Assembly: GCF_000473145.1 (NCBI RefSeq)
Contig: NZ_KI421500.1
Coordinates: 3,125,725 to 3,189,724 of the forward strand
DNA length: 64,000 nt
DNA from: Leisingera daeponensis DSM 23529
GTDB lineage: Bacteria; Pseudomonadota; Alphaproteobacteria; Rhodobacterales; Rhodobacteraceae
Direction of reading: 5' to 3'
In this document: positions 38,072-48,857 of the stretch, one piece after another
How positions within the stretch are numbered: position 1 is the first letter of the stretch
Layout of the letters: each line of letters opens with the position of its first letter
Notes under the pieces: generated by a model
Told to the model about the DNA's origin: nothing
Database searches by the model: none
The model's input: only the letters and a program-made list of their open reading frames with translations
Translations under genes and position numbers: made by a program

Positions 38072-40566
38072 CCGGACTTACACGCCGTGACGCCATTAAG
38101 GCGCAGGCCGCTGCAGCCGCGGCCCTTGCCGCCGGGCTGCCGATTCCCGCGGCCGCGCAGAACCTTGTCACCGACGCCAATCTGACCGAGCTGAAATGGT
38201 CCAAGGCCGCTTGCCGCTTCTGCGGCACCGGCTGTTCGATCATGGTCGCCACCAAGGCGGGCCGGGTGGTCGCGACACATGGCGACACCCAGGCAGAGGT
38301 CAACCGCGGCCTGAACTGCGTCAAGGGCTACTTCCTGTCCAAGATCATGTATGGCGCCGACCGCCTGACCACGCCGCTGCTGCGCAAGACGGGCGGCGAA
38401 TATGACAAGAACGGCGAGTTCACCCCGGTCAGCTGGGACGAAGCCTTCGACATCATGGCCGAGAAGTGGAAGAAAACCCTGGCCGAGAAAGGCCCCGAGG
38501 GCATCGGCATGTTCGGCTCCGGCCAGTGGACCGTGTGGGAAGGCTATGCCGCGTCGAAACTGATGAAGGCGGGCTTCCGCTCCAACAACATCGACCCGAA
38601 CGCGCGCCACTGCATGGCCTCTGCCGTGGGCGGCTTCATGCGGACCTTCGGCATCGACGAGCCGATGGGCTGCTATGACGACTTCGAGAACGCCGACGCC
38701 TTTGTGCTGTGGGGCTCGAACATGGCGGAGATGCACCCGATCCTGTGGACCCGCATCACCGACCGCCGCTTCAGCCATCCGCATGTGAAGGTGGCGGTGC
38801 TGTCGACCTTCACCCACCGCAGCTTCGACCTGGCGGACATTCCGGCGGTGTTCACGCCGCACAGCGACCTGGTGATCCTGAACTACATCGCCAACTACAT
38901 CATCCAGAATGATGCGGTGCATAAGGACTTCGTCGCCAAGCACGTCAACTTCAAGCGCGGCAATCAGGACATCGGCTATGGCCTGCGGCCTGAACACCCG
39001 CTGGAGCAGGCCGCCGCCAACGCCGATAAGGCCGGCGGCGCAACGGATATGAGCTTTGAGGAATTCGCCGGGTTCGTGTCCGAATACACGCTTGAAAAAG
39101 CGGCGGAAATGTCCGGCGTCCCGGCAGAGACGCTGGAGAAGATCGCCAAGCTCTACGCCGATCCCGACACCAAGGTGATGTCGCTCTGGACCATGGGCGT
39201 CAACCAGCACACCCGCGGTGTCTGGGTGAACAACCTGCTTTACAACATCCACCTGCTGACCGGCAAAATCTCCACCCCCGGCAACTCGCCGTTCTCGCTG
39301 ACAGGCCAGCCGTCGGCCTGCGGCACCGCGCGCGAGGTGGGCACCTTCTCGCACCGCCTGCCCGCCGACATGGTGGTCAATAACCCGGACCACCGCGCTT
39401 ATGCCGAAAAGATCTGGCAACTGCCCGAAGGCACCGTTCCGGGCTGGGTCGGCTCCCACGCGGTGAAGCAGAACCGCGACCTGAAGGATGGCAAGATCAA
39501 CTGCTACTGGGTGCAGGTGAACAACAACATGCAGGCCGCCCCCAACATGATGGAGGAAGGGCTGCCGGGCTACCGCAACCCCGACAACTTCATCGTGGTG
39601 TCGGACGCCTATCCGACCGTGACGGCAGAGGCCGCCGACCTGATCCTGCCCGCCGCCATGTGGGTGGAGAAGGAAGGCGCCTACGGCAACGCCGAACGCC
39701 GAACCCAGTTCTGGTACCAGCTGGTCAACGCGCCGGGTGAGTCGAAATCCGACCTGTGGCAGCTGGCGGAATTCTCCAAACGCTTCACCACGGATGAGGT
39801 CTGGCCGGCGGAAATTCTCGACGCCAACCCCGAGTACAAGGGCAAGACCCTGTTCGAGGTGCTGTTCGCCAACGGCAAGGTCGACAAATACCAGCTGTCC
39901 GAGAAGGCCCGCGAATACGGCAACCACGAATCCGAGGACTTCGGCTTTTACATCCAGAAGGGCCTGTTCGAGGAATACGCAGAATTCGGCCGCGGCAAGG
40001 CGCACGACCTTGCGCCGTTCGACACCTACCATGAGGTGCGCGGCCTGCGCTGGCCGGTTGTGGACGGCAAGGAAACCCGCTGGCGCTTCAAGGAAGGCTC
40101 GGACCCCTACGTCAAACCCGGCGCGGACTATGAATTCTACGGCAAGCCCGACGGCAAGGCGGTGATCTTTGCGCTGCCCTATGAGCCGCCGGCGGAAAGC
40201 CCGGATGATGAATACCCGATGTGGCTGGCGACGGGGCGCGTGCTGGAGCACTGGCACTCCGGCTCGATGACCCAGCGGGTGCCGGAGCTGTATCAGGCGG
40301 TGCCTGACGCGCTTTGCTACATGCACCCCGACGACGCCAAGGCCCAGGGCTTTAGGCGCGGCACCGAGGTGCGGATCATCTCGCGGCGCGGCGAAATCCG
40401 CACCCGCGTGGAAACCCGCGGCCGCAACAAGCCGCCCAAGGGGCTGGTCTTTGTGCCCTGGTTCGATGCGCGCCGGCTGATCAACAAGGTCACGCTGGAT
40501 GCCACCGATCCGATCTCGAAACAGACGGACTTCAAGAAATGCGCAGTCCGTATCGAAGCAGTGTGA
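38068..40566 (+). CDS. napA: Periplasmic nitrate reductase, large catalytic subunit
   Basis: 832 residues, the normal length. Tat signal [19 protein letters not shown] at residues 5-23. One [4Fe-4S] cluster is bound by Cys49, Cys52, Cys56 (CRFCGTGC) and Cys84 (GLNCVKG). The molybdenum ligand Cys lies in [14 protein letters not shown] near residue 182. MoCo-binding repeats run to the C-terminus. It reduces nitrate to nitrite in the periplasm using electrons from NapB. It is preceded by napD and followed by napB, making napEFDABC. Confidence 0.98.
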   Translation: MTGLTRRDAIKAQAAAAAALAAGLPIPAAAQNLVTDANLTELKWSKAACRFCGTGCSIMVATKAGRVVATHGDTQAEVNRGLNCVKGYFLSKIMYGADRLTTPLLRKTGGEYDKNGEFTPVSWDEAFDIMAEKWKKTLAEKGPEGIGMFGSGQWTVWEGYAASKLMKAGFRSNNIDPNARHCMASAVGGFMRTFGIDEPMGCYDDFENADAFVLWGSNMAEMHPILWTRITDRRFSHPHVKVAVLSTFTHRSFDLADIPAVFTPHSDLVILNYIANYIIQNDAVHKDFVAKHVNFKRGNQDIGYGLRPEHPLEQAAANADKAGGATDMSFEEFAGFVSEYTLEKAAEMSGVPAETLEKIAKLYADPDTKVMSLWTMGVNQHTRGVWVNNLLYNIHLLTGKISTPGNSPFSLTGQPSACGTAREVGTFSHRLPADMVVNNPDHRAYAEKIWQLPEGTVPGWVGSHAVKQNRDLKDGKINCYWVQVNNNMQAAPNMMEEGLPGYRNPDNFIVVSDAYPTVTAEAADLILPAAMWVEKEGAYGNAERRTQFWYQLVNAPGESKSDLWQLAEFSKRFTTDEVWPAEILDANPEYKGKTLFEVLFANGKVDKYQLSEKAREYGNHESEDFGFYIQKGLFEEYAEFGRGKAHDLAPFDTYHEVRGLRWPVVDGKETRWRFKEGSDPYVKPGADYEFYGKPDGKAVIFALPYEPPAESPDDEYPMWLATGRVLEHWHSGSMTQRVPELYQAVPDALCYMHPDDAKAQGFRRGTEVRIISRRGEIRTRVETRGRNKPPKGLVFVPWFDARRLINKVTLDATDPISKQTDFKKCAVRIEAV

Positions 40567-40574
40567 GGCCCGTC

Positions 40575-41045
40575 ATGAAACATCTCCGTCTCGCCGTCCT
40601 GGCTGTTCCGGTCTTTCTGGCCACCACGGCCTTCGCCCAAACCCAGGTGTCCACGCTGCGTAACGGCGTGCCGCTGGAACAGGAGGGCGAAGCCACCCAG
40701 ATCCCCGGCATCGTCAACACCGACATCCGCCAGGTGCGCAACTACCCGGATCAGCCGCCGCTGATCCCGCACAAGACCGACAACTACCAGGTCGATCTGA
40801 ACTCCAACAAATGCCTGACCTGCCACAGCCGCACCGCTGTGGAGATCAGCCAGGCACCGATGATCTCGGTCACCCACTTCATGAACCGCGAGGGCCAGAC
40901 CCTCGGCGCGGTCAGCCCGCGGCGCTATTTCTGCACCCAGTGCCATGTGGTGCAGACCAACGCCCGGCCGCTGGTCGAGAATGAGTTCGTCGATGTCGAC
41001 AAGGTGCTGGATTACGTCCACTCCAAACAGGGCGGGGCGGACTGA
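40575..41045 (+). CDS. napB: Periplasmic nitrate reductase, dihaem cytochrome subunit
   Basis: 156 residues. Signal peptide [20 protein letters not shown] cleaves near AFA-QTQ. Two c-type haem motifs are present: CLTCHSRTA (about residue 80) and CTQCHVV (about residue 121), with the NapB-typical [18 protein letters not shown] between signal and haem. It passes electrons from NapC to NapA. ATG 40575 is chosen because the earlier in-frame start would be inside napA. Its stop overlaps the napC start (TGATG). Confidence 0.95.
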   Translation: MKHLRLAVLAVPVFLATTAFAQTQVSTLRNGVPLEQEGEATQIPGIVNTDIRQVRNYPDQPPLIPHKTDNYQVDLNSNKCLTCHSRTAVEISQAPMISVTHFMNREGQTLGAVSPRRYFCTQCHVVQTNARPLVENEFVDVDKVLDYVHSKQGGAD

Positions 41046-41713
41046 TGATTGCTTTCCTGAAACGGCTCTGGTGGATCATCAGGCGTCCCAGCGCCTATTT
41101 CTCGCTCGGCTTCCTGACCATGGGCGGCTTTGTGATGGGGATCATCTTCTGGGGCGGCTTCAACACCGCGCTTGAAGTCACCAACACCGAGGCCTTCTGC
41201 ACCAGCTGCCATGAAATGCGCGACAACGTGTTCGAGGAGCTGAAGCCGACGATCCACTATTCCAACCGCTCCGGCGTGCGGGCCTCCTGCCCGGACTGCC
41301 ACGTGCCGCACAACTGGACCAACAAGATCGCCCGCAAGATGCAGGCCTCCAAGGAGGTCTGGGGCAAGATCTTCGGCACCATCAACACGCGGGAGAAGTT
41401 CCTGGAGCACCGCCTGGAACTGGCGCAGCACGAATGGGCGCGGCTTGAGGCGAATGACTCGCTGGAATGCCGCAACTGCCACTCGGACGAGTCGATGGAC
41501 ATCACCCGCCAGTCCAAGCGGGCGGCGGACGCGCATGAGCGCTTCCTGTTCACCGGCGAGAAGACCTGCATTAGCTGCCACAAGGGCATCGCCCACCAGT
41601 TGCCCGACATGGCCGCAGCCGAAGGCGAGGATCACGCAGGCCTGCTGGCCCCGGCGCATGGCGAGGGCCTCTTGGCCAGCACCCGCAGCTATCTGGGCCT
41701 GAACAGCAACTGA
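41045..41713 (+). CDS. napC: Tetrahaem cytochrome c quinol dehydrogenase NapC
   Basis: 222 residues. An N-terminal membrane anchor ([20 protein letters not shown]) is followed by four haem motifs: CTSCHEM, CPDCHVP, CRNCHSD and CISCHKG. It takes electrons from the quinol pool and feeds NapB. With no napG/napH in the operon, NapC must be the sole quinol link. A strong terminator follows 26 nt after the stop. Confidence 0.95.
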   Translation: MIAFLKRLWWIIRRPSAYFSLGFLTMGGFVMGIIFWGGFNTALEVTNTEAFCTSCHEMRDNVFEELKPTIHYSNRSGVRASCPDCHVPHNWTNKIARKMQASKEVWGKIFGTINTREKFLEHRLELAQHEWARLEANDSLECRNCHSDESMDITRQSKRAADAHERFLFTGEKTCISCHKGIAHQLPDMAAAEGEDHAGLLAPAHGEGLLASTRSYLGLNSN

Positions 41714-41740
41714 CGCTGACTGCCCGTGACAAACATGAAA

Positions 41741-41774
41741 AGGCCGCTGCGCATCCGGGCAGCGGCCTTTTTTT
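41741..41774 (+). terminator. Rho-independent terminator of the nap operon
   Basis: A 10-bp stem AGGCCGCTGC / GCAGCGGCCT (41741-41750 and 41759-41768) with an 8-nt loop runs into seven T residues. Confidence 0.9.
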
Positions 41775-41912
41775 GTCAGGTTTGGCCGTTGCCATTGCCC
41801 CGTCGCATAAGCGGCAGGCACGCGCCTGCCTGCCCGGGCAGCCGCTCACCGCAATGCGGCAAGGCGGCCGAACAGGTGCAGCACCATTGAATGTCTGTTT
41901 TCAGGCTCAGGC

Positions 41913-42824
41913 TTACAGCGGGATGCTGCCCAGATGATCCTCGCCGCGCTCCCGCGCCAGCTTCATCTGCTTCTGCCGCTCGCGGAACCGCGCCTTGTCC
42001 TCTTCCGAGGTCTGATCGATGCACAGGTGGCAGGAAACGCCCTGCTCGAATTCGGGCCGCGCCTTGTCCTCCGGCAGGATCGGGCGGCGGCAGCCGTGGC
42101 ACAGCTCATGCGGGCCTTCGACCAGCCCGTGGCCGACCGACACCCGGTTGTCGAAGACAAAGCATTCGCCTTCCCAGGTGCTGTTTTCCGCGGGCATTTC
42201 CTCCAGATAGCGCAGGATGCCGCCCTTCAGGTGATAGACGTCCTCCACCCCCTGTCCCAGCAGGTAGTTGGTCGACTTCTCGCAGCGGATGCCGCCGGTG
42301 CAGAACATCGCAACACGCTTGTTGTGGAAGCGGTCTTTGTTCTCCTCCCACCAGGCGGGGAAATCGCGGAAGCTTTCTGTCTTGGGGTCGATCGCGCCCT
42401 CGAAGGTGCCGATTGCCACTTCGTAATCGTTGCGGGTGTCGATCAGCACCACATCGTCCTGCCGGATCAGGTCGTTCCATTCTTCCGGCTCGACGTAATG
42501 CCCGACGGAGGCCAGCGGATCCACGTCCGGCTGGCCCATGGTGACGATCTCTTTCTTCAGCCGCACCTTCATCTTGCCAAAGGGCGGCTCTGCCGCAGTG
42601 GCCTCTTTCCATTCCAGACCCGCGCAGCCCGGCAGGGATTTGATATGGGCGAGCACCGCATCTATGCCGGCCCTCGGGCCTGCGATGGTGCCATTGATCC
42701 CCTCCTGCGCCAGCAGCAGCGAGCCTTTGACATCCTGCGCCCGGCACAGGTCCAGGAGCGCCGGCCGGATCGCGGCGGGATCGGGGAAACGGGTGAAGTG
42801 ATAGAGGGCAGCAATCGTGTACAT
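41913..42824 (-). CDS. trhO: Rhodanese-type tRNA uridine 34 hydroxylase
   Basis: 303 residues. It has the TrhO/YceA architecture: an N-terminal acylphosphatase-like domain (residues 1 to about 95, IAGPRAGIDAVLAHIKSLPG), a rhodanese domain with active Cys in MFCTGGIRCEKSTNYLL (about 177), and a C-terminal Cys-rich tail (CHGCRRPI and CHLCIDQ). The enzyme hydroxylates U34 of certain tRNAs as part of 5-methoxyuridine formation. It is alone on the minus strand and faces away from pncA. Confidence 0.92.
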   Translation of the reverse strand: MYTIAALYHFTRFPDPAAIRPALLDLCRAQDVKGSLLLAQEGINGTIAGPRAGIDAVLAHIKSLPGCAGLEWKEATAAEPPFGKMKVRLKKEIVTMGQPDVDPLASVGHYVEPEEWNDLIRQDDVVLIDTRNDYEVAIGTFEGAIDPKTESFRDFPAWWEENKDRFHNKRVAMFCTGGIRCEKSTNYLLGQGVEDVYHLKGGILRYLEEMPAENSTWEGECFVFDNRVSVGHGLVEGPHELCHGCRRPILPEDKARPEFEQGVSCHLCIDQTSEEDKARFRERQKQMKLARERGEDHLGSIPL

Positions 42825-43003
42825 GCCCCGGCCTTAGAACCATGGCGCGCGGTTTTCAAGACCAAGAACCGCCTGCGCGGGGCCAATAAAACAAGGGCTT
42901 TGCATGTATGTTTTCACCTGCGTCAGCCCGCCGACGTCCAGCGGGAGTTCCCAAGCGGCACTTGTCCCGTTACAAATTGTGCAAGCCAGCAAAGGAGTTG
43001 CCG

Positions 43004-43600
43004 ATGACCCAGGCCCTGATCGTTGTGGATGTGCAGAATGACTTCTGCCCGGGCGGGGCGCTGGCGGTGCCCGGCGGGGACGAGGTGGTCGCCCCCATCA
43101 ACGCCATGATGGACCGTTTTGACACGGTGATTCTGACCCAGGACTGGCACCCGGCCGGTCATTCCTCCTTCGCCTCCGCGCACCCGGGCAAGGCCCCGTT
43201 CGACACGGTGGAGATGCCCTATGGCCCCCAGGTTCTGTGGCCCGATCACTGCGTGCAGGGCACCGGCGGGGCGGCCTTCCACAAGGATCTGCGCACCGAT
43301 GGCGACCTGATCATCCGCAAGGGATTCCGCCCCGCAATCGACAGCTATTCCGGCTTTTTCGAAAACGACAGGACCACGCCCACCGGACTGGAAGGATACC
43401 TGCGCAGCCGTGGCATCACGCGGCTGGCCCTGGCCGGGCTTGCCACCGACTTTTGCGTTGCCTTCACGGCGCTGGACGCTGCCCGGCTTGGGTTTGAGGT
43501 GACCGTTGACCTCTCCGCCTGCCGGGCGATTGATCTGGATGGCTCGCTGCAGGCAGCCCTTGACCAGATGAAAGAGGCGGGAATTGTGCTTCAATCCTGA
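43004..43600 (+). CDS. pncA: Bifunctional nicotinamidase/pyrazinamidase
   Basis: 198 residues. The cysteine-hydrolase catalytic triad is visible: Asp9 in VVDVQNDFCPGG, a Lys in IIRKGFRP, and the nucleophilic Cys in GLATDFCVAF (about 150). Metal-binding residues appear in QDWHPAGHSSFASAHPG. It deamidates nicotinamide to nicotinate for NAD salvage. AAAGGAG lies 6 nt before ATG 43004; the upstream in-frame start at 42908 is rejected. The pathway partner pncB is 2.4 kb downstream. Confidence 0.95.
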   Translation: MTQALIVVDVQNDFCPGGALAVPGGDEVVAPINAMMDRFDTVILTQDWHPAGHSSFASAHPGKAPFDTVEMPYGPQVLWPDHCVQGTGGAAFHKDLRTDGDLIIRKGFRPAIDSYSGFFENDRTTPTGLEGYLRSRGITRLALAGLATDFCVAFTALDAARLGFEVTVDLSACRAIDLDGSLQAALDQMKEAGIVLQS

Positions 43601-43669
43601 GTTGATTTGCCGATTTATTAACAATAACCGGCATAAGCTGAGCCGGCATACCGACGGCAAGGCGTATTG

Positions 43670-45931
43670 ATGGATATTTCGGACGGGGCCGCCACCGGCC
43701 CTCTGGCCAGCTACTACAAACGGTACGGCTCGCTCGAGCTGCTGCTGCGCTACGCCCGCGGCCGCGTGCGGCTGTTCTGGGGCCGGCAGTTCTACGTGGG
43801 AATGGCGTTTCTTGTCCTGGGGCTGATCGTCCCGTTTCAATATGCGCTGCTGGCCTTTGCAGTGACCTGTGCCGGGGACGCAGTGGATTGCCTGCTGCTG
43901 CGCCGGGCCGGATACCTGGCCAGCCGCGGGATGAGCGAGGGCGTTCTGCGGCTTCTGACAGCGCTGACCGCCTTCCTGCACGCGCTGACGCTCAGCGCGG
44001 CTGCCTCGCTCCCGTTCTGGGTCAAGTTGCAATCCCTGCAGCCGGAGATCCATGCAGAGCCGCTGTTTACCGTCGGCCTGCTTCTGGGATCGGCAATCAA
44101 TGCCGGGCTGGTGCTGCCCTACCATCCGCAGGCCGTCGTCGCCAAACTGGTCACCTATGCAGCGATGCCGGCTGCCTTCCTGGCGTACGAAATCCTCCAG
44201 GCGCCGGAACTGGCGGCCTCCTATCAGCTTCACCTGGCAGGGCTGCTGGTGTTTTACACCTCTTATCTGTGGTTTCTGGGCTTTGTCAGGCTCAATTTCG
44301 GCCGGACGCGCAGCAATATGCTGGCGCAGGCCCAGCAGCAGCAGGAGCTGGAAGCCGCCTATGCCGAACTCTCTGATCAGCAGATGGCGGCCAAGCGCCT
44401 GGCGCTGGTTGCGGAGAATGCCAACGACAGCGTGATGCTGATGGACCGGAACGGGCGGATTACCTGGGTCAATGACAGTTTCACCCGCCTCACCGGCTAT
44501 TCCTTTGACGAGGCGCTGGGCCGGCTGCCCGGCGACCTGCTGAACAGCGGCAGGACCGACCCCGCAACCATCCGTTTGCTGCGGGACAGCGTCCGCGAGG
44601 CCCGGCCGGTGCGGGTGGAAATCTGCAACCGGCGCAAGGACGGGCAGCACGTCTGGATCGAGACCAGTCAGGTGGCAATGCGCAACAGCGCCGGGGAACT
44701 GGAAACCCTGATCGCGGTGGAACGCGACATTTCCGCCGCCAAGGAACACGCCCGGCAGCTTGAGCAGGCGCGGATCGCGGCTGAGGAAGGCGCCCGCGCC
44801 AAGGCGGACTTCCTGGCCACCATGAGCCACGAGATCCGCACCCCGATGAACGGGGTGATCGGCATGGCCCAGCTGCTGCGCGACAGCGGCCTGAACGAAG
44901 AGCAGGAGCTTTACGCCGGCGCCATTCTCAGCTCGGCGGATACCCTGCTGGCGCTGATCAATGATGTGCTGGACGTCTCCAAAATGGATGCCGAGGGTGT
45001 CAGCCTCAGCTGCACCGATTTCGACCCGCGCGCCTGTTTCGAAGACACCATGCGCCTGCTGAAGGCCCAGGCGGAGGCGAAGGGGCTGGACCTCCTGCTG
45101 GACATCAAGGACAGCGTGCCCGCACGGCTGCACGGCGATGACCGGCGGATCCGCCAGATTCTGCTGAACCTTGCCGGCAATGCGATCAAGTTCACCGAAC
45201 GCGGCCAGGTGCAGGTGACGCTGGACGCCGAACCGGCGGGGCAGGGGACCGGTCTGGTGTTTTCGGTCGAGGACACCGGGATCGGCATCCCCAGGGAAAT
45301 GCTCTCCAAAGTGTTCGAACGCTTCTCCCAGGCGGATGCCGCCATCAGCCGCCGCTTTGGCGGCACCGGCCTCGGGCTCGCCATTTCGCGCCGCCTGGCG
45401 GAGGCGATGGGCGGCAGTATTTCGGTGGCCTCCGACCTGGGGCTTGGGTCCTGCTTTACCGTGCGGCTTCATCTGGATCCGCCCCGGGCTAAGCCGGCGG
45501 CAGCCCCCGACGCCGCGCCGCAGGCTGGCAGTATTGCCGCGCTGGAGGGGCTGCGGGTGCTGGTGGCGGAGGACAATGCCGTGAACCGCGTGCTGCTGGA
45601 GAAGTTTCTGCAGCCCACCCCGGCGGAGGTGGTTTTTGCCCAGAACGGCCGCGAAGCCGTGGCGCAGTTCGAGGCGTTTGCGCCCGATATCATCCTGATG
45701 GATATGTCGATGCCAGAGATGGACGGGCTGGACGCCACCCGCGCGATCCGCGCCCGGGCGCAGACGCAGCCCGCGATTGTCGCGCTGACGGCAAACGCGT
45801 TTGACTCTGACCGCGAGGCCTGCCTTGCCGCCGGTATGGACGAATTCATGAGCAAACCCGTCAACCGCGGCAAGCTGCTGGACCTGCTGGTGCATCTGGC
45901 GCCGCAGGCGCAGTCCCGCCGCGCGGGCTGA
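43670..45931 (+). CDS. Membrane PAS hybrid histidine kinase (between pncA and pncB)
   Basis: About 753 residues. The N-terminal region has six hydrophobic segments (from [20 protein letters not shown] to [15 protein letters not shown]). A PAS domain follows ([20 protein letters not shown] and [11 protein letters not shown]), then HisKA with [19 protein letters not shown], an HATPase domain with [23 protein letters not shown] and [12 protein letters not shown], and a C-terminal receiver with [21 protein letters not shown] and SKPVN. No transcription factor is adjacent. The output would be through the internal receiver or a distant phosphotransfer protein. Link to NAD metabolism is only positional. 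Confidence 0.88.
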   Translation: MDISDGAATGPLASYYKRYGSLELLLRYARGRVRLFWGRQFYVGMAFLVLGLIVPFQYALLAFAVTCAGDAVDCLLLRRAGYLASRGMSEGVLRLLTALTAFLHALTLSAAASLPFWVKLQSLQPEIHAEPLFTVGLLLGSAINAGLVLPYHPQAVVAKLVTYAAMPAAFLAYEILQAPELAASYQLHLAGLLVFYTSYLWFLGFVRLNFGRTRSNMLAQAQQQQELEAAYAELSDQQMAAKRLALVAENANDSVMLMDRNGRITWVNDSFTRLTGYSFDEALGRLPGDLLNSGRTDPATIRLLRDSVREARPVRVEICNRRKDGQHVWIETSQVAMRNSAGELETLIAVERDISAAKEHARQLEQARIAAEEGARAKADFLATMSHEIRTPMNGVIGMAQLLRDSGLNEEQELYAGAILSSADTLLALINDVLDVSKMDAEGVSLSCTDFDPRACFEDTMRLLKAQAEAKGLDLLLDIKDSVPARLHGDDRRIRQILLNLAGNAIKFTERGQVQVTLDAEPAGQGTGLVFSVEDTGIGIPREMLSKVFERFSQADAAISRRFGGTGLGLAISRRLAEAMGGSISVASDLGLGSCFTVRLHLDPPRAKPAAAPDAAPQAGSIAALEGLRVLVAEDNAVNRVLLEKFLQPTPAEVVFAQNGREAVAQFEAFAPDIILMDMSMPEMDGLDATRAIRARAQTQPAIVALTANAFDSDREACLAAGMDEFMSKPVNRGKLLDLLVHLAPQAQSRRAG

Positions 45932-45995
45932 TTTCCTTTGCCCCCGCAGGCGCGCTATCCTATCAAACAATGACTCCTTAAGCACGAGGCCGCCG

Positions 45996-47285
45996 GTGGA
46001 TATTGCAACCCGCGTCTATAATCACAAATGGAAGATCGACCCGATCATCCGCTCGCTGATCGACACCGATTTCTACAAGCTGCTGATGTGCCAGTCGGTG
46101 TTCCGCAACAAGCCGGACACCACGGTGACCTTCTCGCTGATCAACCGCTCCACCCATGTGCCGCTGGCCCGGCTGATCGACGAGGGCGAGCTGCGCGAAC
46201 AGCTGGACCACATCCGCTCGCTGTCGCTCAGCCGCGGCGAAAGCACCTGGCTGCGCGGCAATACCTTCTATGGCAAGCGGCAGATGTTCCGCCCCGACTT
46301 CATGGAATGGTTCGAAGGCCTGCGCCTGCCGCCCTACCACCTGGAACGCAAGGGCGATCAGTATGAGCTGACGTTCGAGGGCAAATGGCACGAGGTCATG
46401 CTGTGGGAAATCCCGGCGCTTGCGGTGCTGATGGAGCTGCGCTCGCGCGCGGTGCTGGACAAGATGGGCCGCTTTGAACTGCAGGTGCTCTATGCCCGCG
46501 CCATGACGCGGGTCTGGGAAAAGATCGAGAAACTGCGGGAGATCGACGGCTTGACGATTGCCGATTTCGGCACCCGCCGCCGCCATTCCTTCCTGTGGCA
46601 GGACTGGTGCGTGCAGGCCATGATCGAGGGGCTGGGGGAGAAGTTCACCGGCACCTCCAACTGCCTCATTGCCATGCGCCGCGAGGTGGAGGCGATCGGC
46701 ACCAACGCGCATGAGCTGCCGATGGTCTATTCCGCCCTGGCGGACAGCGACGCGGAACTGGCCCAGGCCCCCTACGACGTGCTGTCCGACTGGCATGACG
46801 AGCATGAGGGCAACCTGCGCATCATCCTGCCCGACACCTACGGCACCCAAGGTTTCCTGGACCGGGCGCCGGATTGGCTGGCCGGCTGGACCGGCATCCG
46901 CATCGACAGCGGCGACCCGGCCAAGGGCGCCGAGGTGGCGATCAACTGGTGGAAAGAGCGCGGCGAGGATCCGGCGGAAAAGCGGGTGATCTTCTCCGAT
47001 GGCCTCGACGTGCCGCAGATCCAGGACCTGCACGGGCAGTTTGCTGGCCGCACCAAGGTCTCTTTCGGCTGGGGCACGCTGCTGACGAATGACTTCCGCG
47101 GGCTGGTTCCGGACGATGCGCTGGCGCCGTTCTCGCTGGTTTGCAAGGCGGTTGCGGCCAACGGGCGGCCCACTGTGAAACTCTCCGACAACCCGGAAAA
47201 GGCGATGGGTCCGGCGGAGGAAATCGCCCGCTACAAGCGGGTTTTCGGTGTGGGCAAGCAGGAGCGGCAGGCGGTAATCGTCTGA
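45996..47285 (+). CDS. pncB: Nicotinate phosphoribosyltransferase
   Basis: 429 residues. Typical NAPRTase features are IRSLIDTDFYKLLMCQSVF at the N-terminus, DFGTRRRHSFLWQDWCVQAM in the core and the catalytic loop region ISFDGL-like VIFSDGLDVPQIQ. It converts nicotinate and PRPP into nicotinate mononucleotide with ATP hydrolysis. Start is GTG 45996 after ACGAGG. With pncA it completes conversion of nicotinamide to NaMN. Confidence 0.95.
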   Translation: MDIATRVYNHKWKIDPIIRSLIDTDFYKLLMCQSVFRNKPDTTVTFSLINRSTHVPLARLIDEGELREQLDHIRSLSLSRGESTWLRGNTFYGKRQMFRPDFMEWFEGLRLPPYHLERKGDQYELTFEGKWHEVMLWEIPALAVLMELRSRAVLDKMGRFELQVLYARAMTRVWEKIEKLREIDGLTIADFGTRRRHSFLWQDWCVQAMIEGLGEKFTGTSNCLIAMRREVEAIGTNAHELPMVYSALADSDAELAQAPYDVLSDWHDEHEGNLRIILPDTYGTQGFLDRAPDWLAGWTGIRIDSGDPAKGAEVAINWWKERGEDPAEKRVIFSDGLDVPQIQDLHGQFAGRTKVSFGWGTLLTNDFRGLVPDDALAPFSLVCKAVAANGRPTVKLSDNPEKAMGPAEEIARYKRVFGVGKQERQAVIV

Positions 47286-47293
47286 TAACACTT

Positions 47294-47315
47294 CGCCGGT
47301 CTTGCGGCGGTTTTT
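47294..47315 (+). terminator. Terminator after pncB
   Basis: Stem CGCCG / CGGCG (47294-47298 and 47305-47309) followed by G and five T residues, 9 nt after the pncB stop. Confidence 0.7.
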
Positions 47316-47347
47316 CTGTGACGCAATACAATTAGTGGCAGAGTCAC

Positions 47348-47381
47348 TGTCCAAATGTTTCGCGCGCGAAACATTTGGACA
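47348..47381. repeat. 34-bp perfect palindrome between convergent genes
   Basis: The centre of symmetry is between 47364 and 47365, inside CGCGCGCG. Each 17-bp arm is exact, with outer half TGTCCAAATG. It lies 63 nt after pncB and 25 nt before the end of the aldehyde dehydrogenase gene. No T-run follows on either side, so simple termination is not the obvious role. Confidence 0.8.
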
Positions 47382-47405
47382 TAATGGCTGACCTATATTC
47401 AGACG

Positions 47406-48857
47406 CTAGCCGTGATGCGCCGCCACGGTCTTCAGTTGCGAGAAACCGTAGAGCGCCTCAAAGCCCTTTTCCCGCCCGTGACCGGATTTGCCGACCCCGC
47501 CAAAGGGCAGCTCCACCCCGCCGCCGGCCCCGTAGTTGTTGAGGAACACCTGCCCGGCCCGCAGGCGTTTCGCCAGCCGCATCTGCCGTGCTCCGTCGCG
47601 GGTCCAGACGCTGGCCACCAGCCCGTACTCGGTGGCATTGGCGATCCGCAGGGCGTCCTCCTCGGTCTCGAACGGGATCAGCACCTGCACCGGGCCAAAG
47701 ATTTCCTCCCGCGCCAGCACATGATCCTCCGGCACGTCCGCGAACAGGGTGGGGCGCACATAGGCGCCGCTTTCCGGCGCATGGGGCACAATCGTCCCCT
47801 GCGCCGCCACCGGCAGGTCCGCCCCCTGTTTCAGATAGTCCTCGACAATCTGCTTCTGCCGGGCAGAGATCAGCGGCCCGACCCGCAGGTCCTCTGCCGC
47901 CGGTCCCACGGTCAGCGCGCCATAGGCCTCGGCCATCCGCGCCTTCACCGCCTCATACACGCCGCGCTGCACCAGAATGCGCGAGGAAGCCGAGCAGGTC
48001 TGGCCCGCGTTCTGGATGCCTGCGTTGACCAGGAACGGCAGGGCGGCATCCAGGTCGGCATCATCAAACACAAGCTGCGGGGACTTGCCGCCCAGTTCCA
48101 GCGTCACCGGCACCACATTGGCGCCCGCTGCCTGCTGCACCAGCGCGCCGGTTCTGACCGACCCGGTGAAGGAGATGTGATGCACGCCGGGATGCGCCGC
48201 CAGCGCCGCGCCGGCCTCAGCTCCCAGGCCCGGAACCACGTTCAGGGCCCCCGCGGGCAGCCCGGCCTCCATGGCGATATGGGCAAAGGCCAGGGCCGTC
48301 AGGCAGGCTTCCTCCGCCGGTTTCAGAACGCAGGCATTGCCCATCGCCAGCGCCGCGCCGACGGAGCGGCCGATGATCTGCATGGGATAGTTCCACGGCA
48401 CGATATGCCCCGTGACCCCATGCGGCTCGCGCAGGGTATAGACGGTGTAGCCGTCCAGATAGGGGATGGTCTCCCCCATCACCTTGTCCGCTGCGCCGCC
48501 ATAGAACTCGCAGTAGCGCGCCAGCGCCACCGCGTCGGCGCGCGCCTGGGTCAGCGGCTTTCCTACGTCCATCGCCTCGATTGCGGCCAGCTGCTCCACC
48601 CGCTCCAGCACGAACTGGCCGATGCGGGTCAGGATGCGGCCCCGCTCCAGCGCGGTCATGCGGCCCCAGCCGCCGTCCAGCGCCGCCTCTGCCTCCAGCA
48701 CCGCGGCCTCGATATCCGCCGCGCTTCCGCGGGCGATCTGGCAGATTTCGCTGCCGTCCGAGGGGTTCACAAGCGGCAGCGTGCCGCCGCTGGCCGATGG
48801 CAGCCATTGGCCGCCAATCAGGCAGAGTGCGGGGTCGAACCAGAGGGGGTCAGGCAT
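47406..48857 (-). CDS. NAD(P)-dependent aldehyde dehydrogenase (betaine/aminoaldehyde type)
   Basis: About 483 residues. ALDH features: VPWNYPMQIIGRSVG, ISFTGSVRTG (cofactor loop), the general-base Glu in LELGGKSPQ and the nucleophilic Cys in NAGQTCSASSR. The overall pattern is that of betaine-aldehyde or aminobutyraldehyde dehydrogenases. AAAGGAG lies upstream of ATG 48857, so that start is used rather than the 48887 codon. Its start overlaps the end of the ABC ATPase gene by 8 nt, placing it last in the transporter operon. The substrate aldehyde is inferred only from neighbours. Confidence 0.9.
   Translation of the reverse strand: MPDPLWFDPALCLIGGQWLPSASGGTLPLVNPSDGSEICQIARGSAADIEAAVLEAEAALDGGWGRMTALERGRILTRIGQFVLERVEQLAAIEAMDVGKPLTQARADAVALARYCEFYGGAADKVMGETIPYLDGYTVYTLREPHGVTGHIVPWNYPMQIIGRSVGAALAMGNACVLKPAEEACLTALAFAHIAMEAGLPAGALNVVPGLGAEAGAALAAHPGVHHISFTGSVRTGALVQQAAGANVVPVTLELGGKSPQLVFDDADLDAALPFLVNAGIQNAGQTCSASSRILVQRGVYEAVKARMAEAYGALTVGPAAEDLRVGPLISARQKQIVEDYLKQGADLPVAAQGTIVPHAPESGAYVRPTLFADVPEDHVLAREEIFGPVQVLIPFETEEDALRIANATEYGLVASVWTRDGARQMRLAKRLRAGQVFLNNYGAGGGVELPFGGVGKSGHGREKGFEALYGFSQLKTVAAHHG

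Noticed and set aside
42923..45985. 1020-codon minus-strand frame
   Set aside because: It is the shadow of pncA and the hybrid kinase in a GC-rich genome; the plus-strand products have clear domains and motifs.
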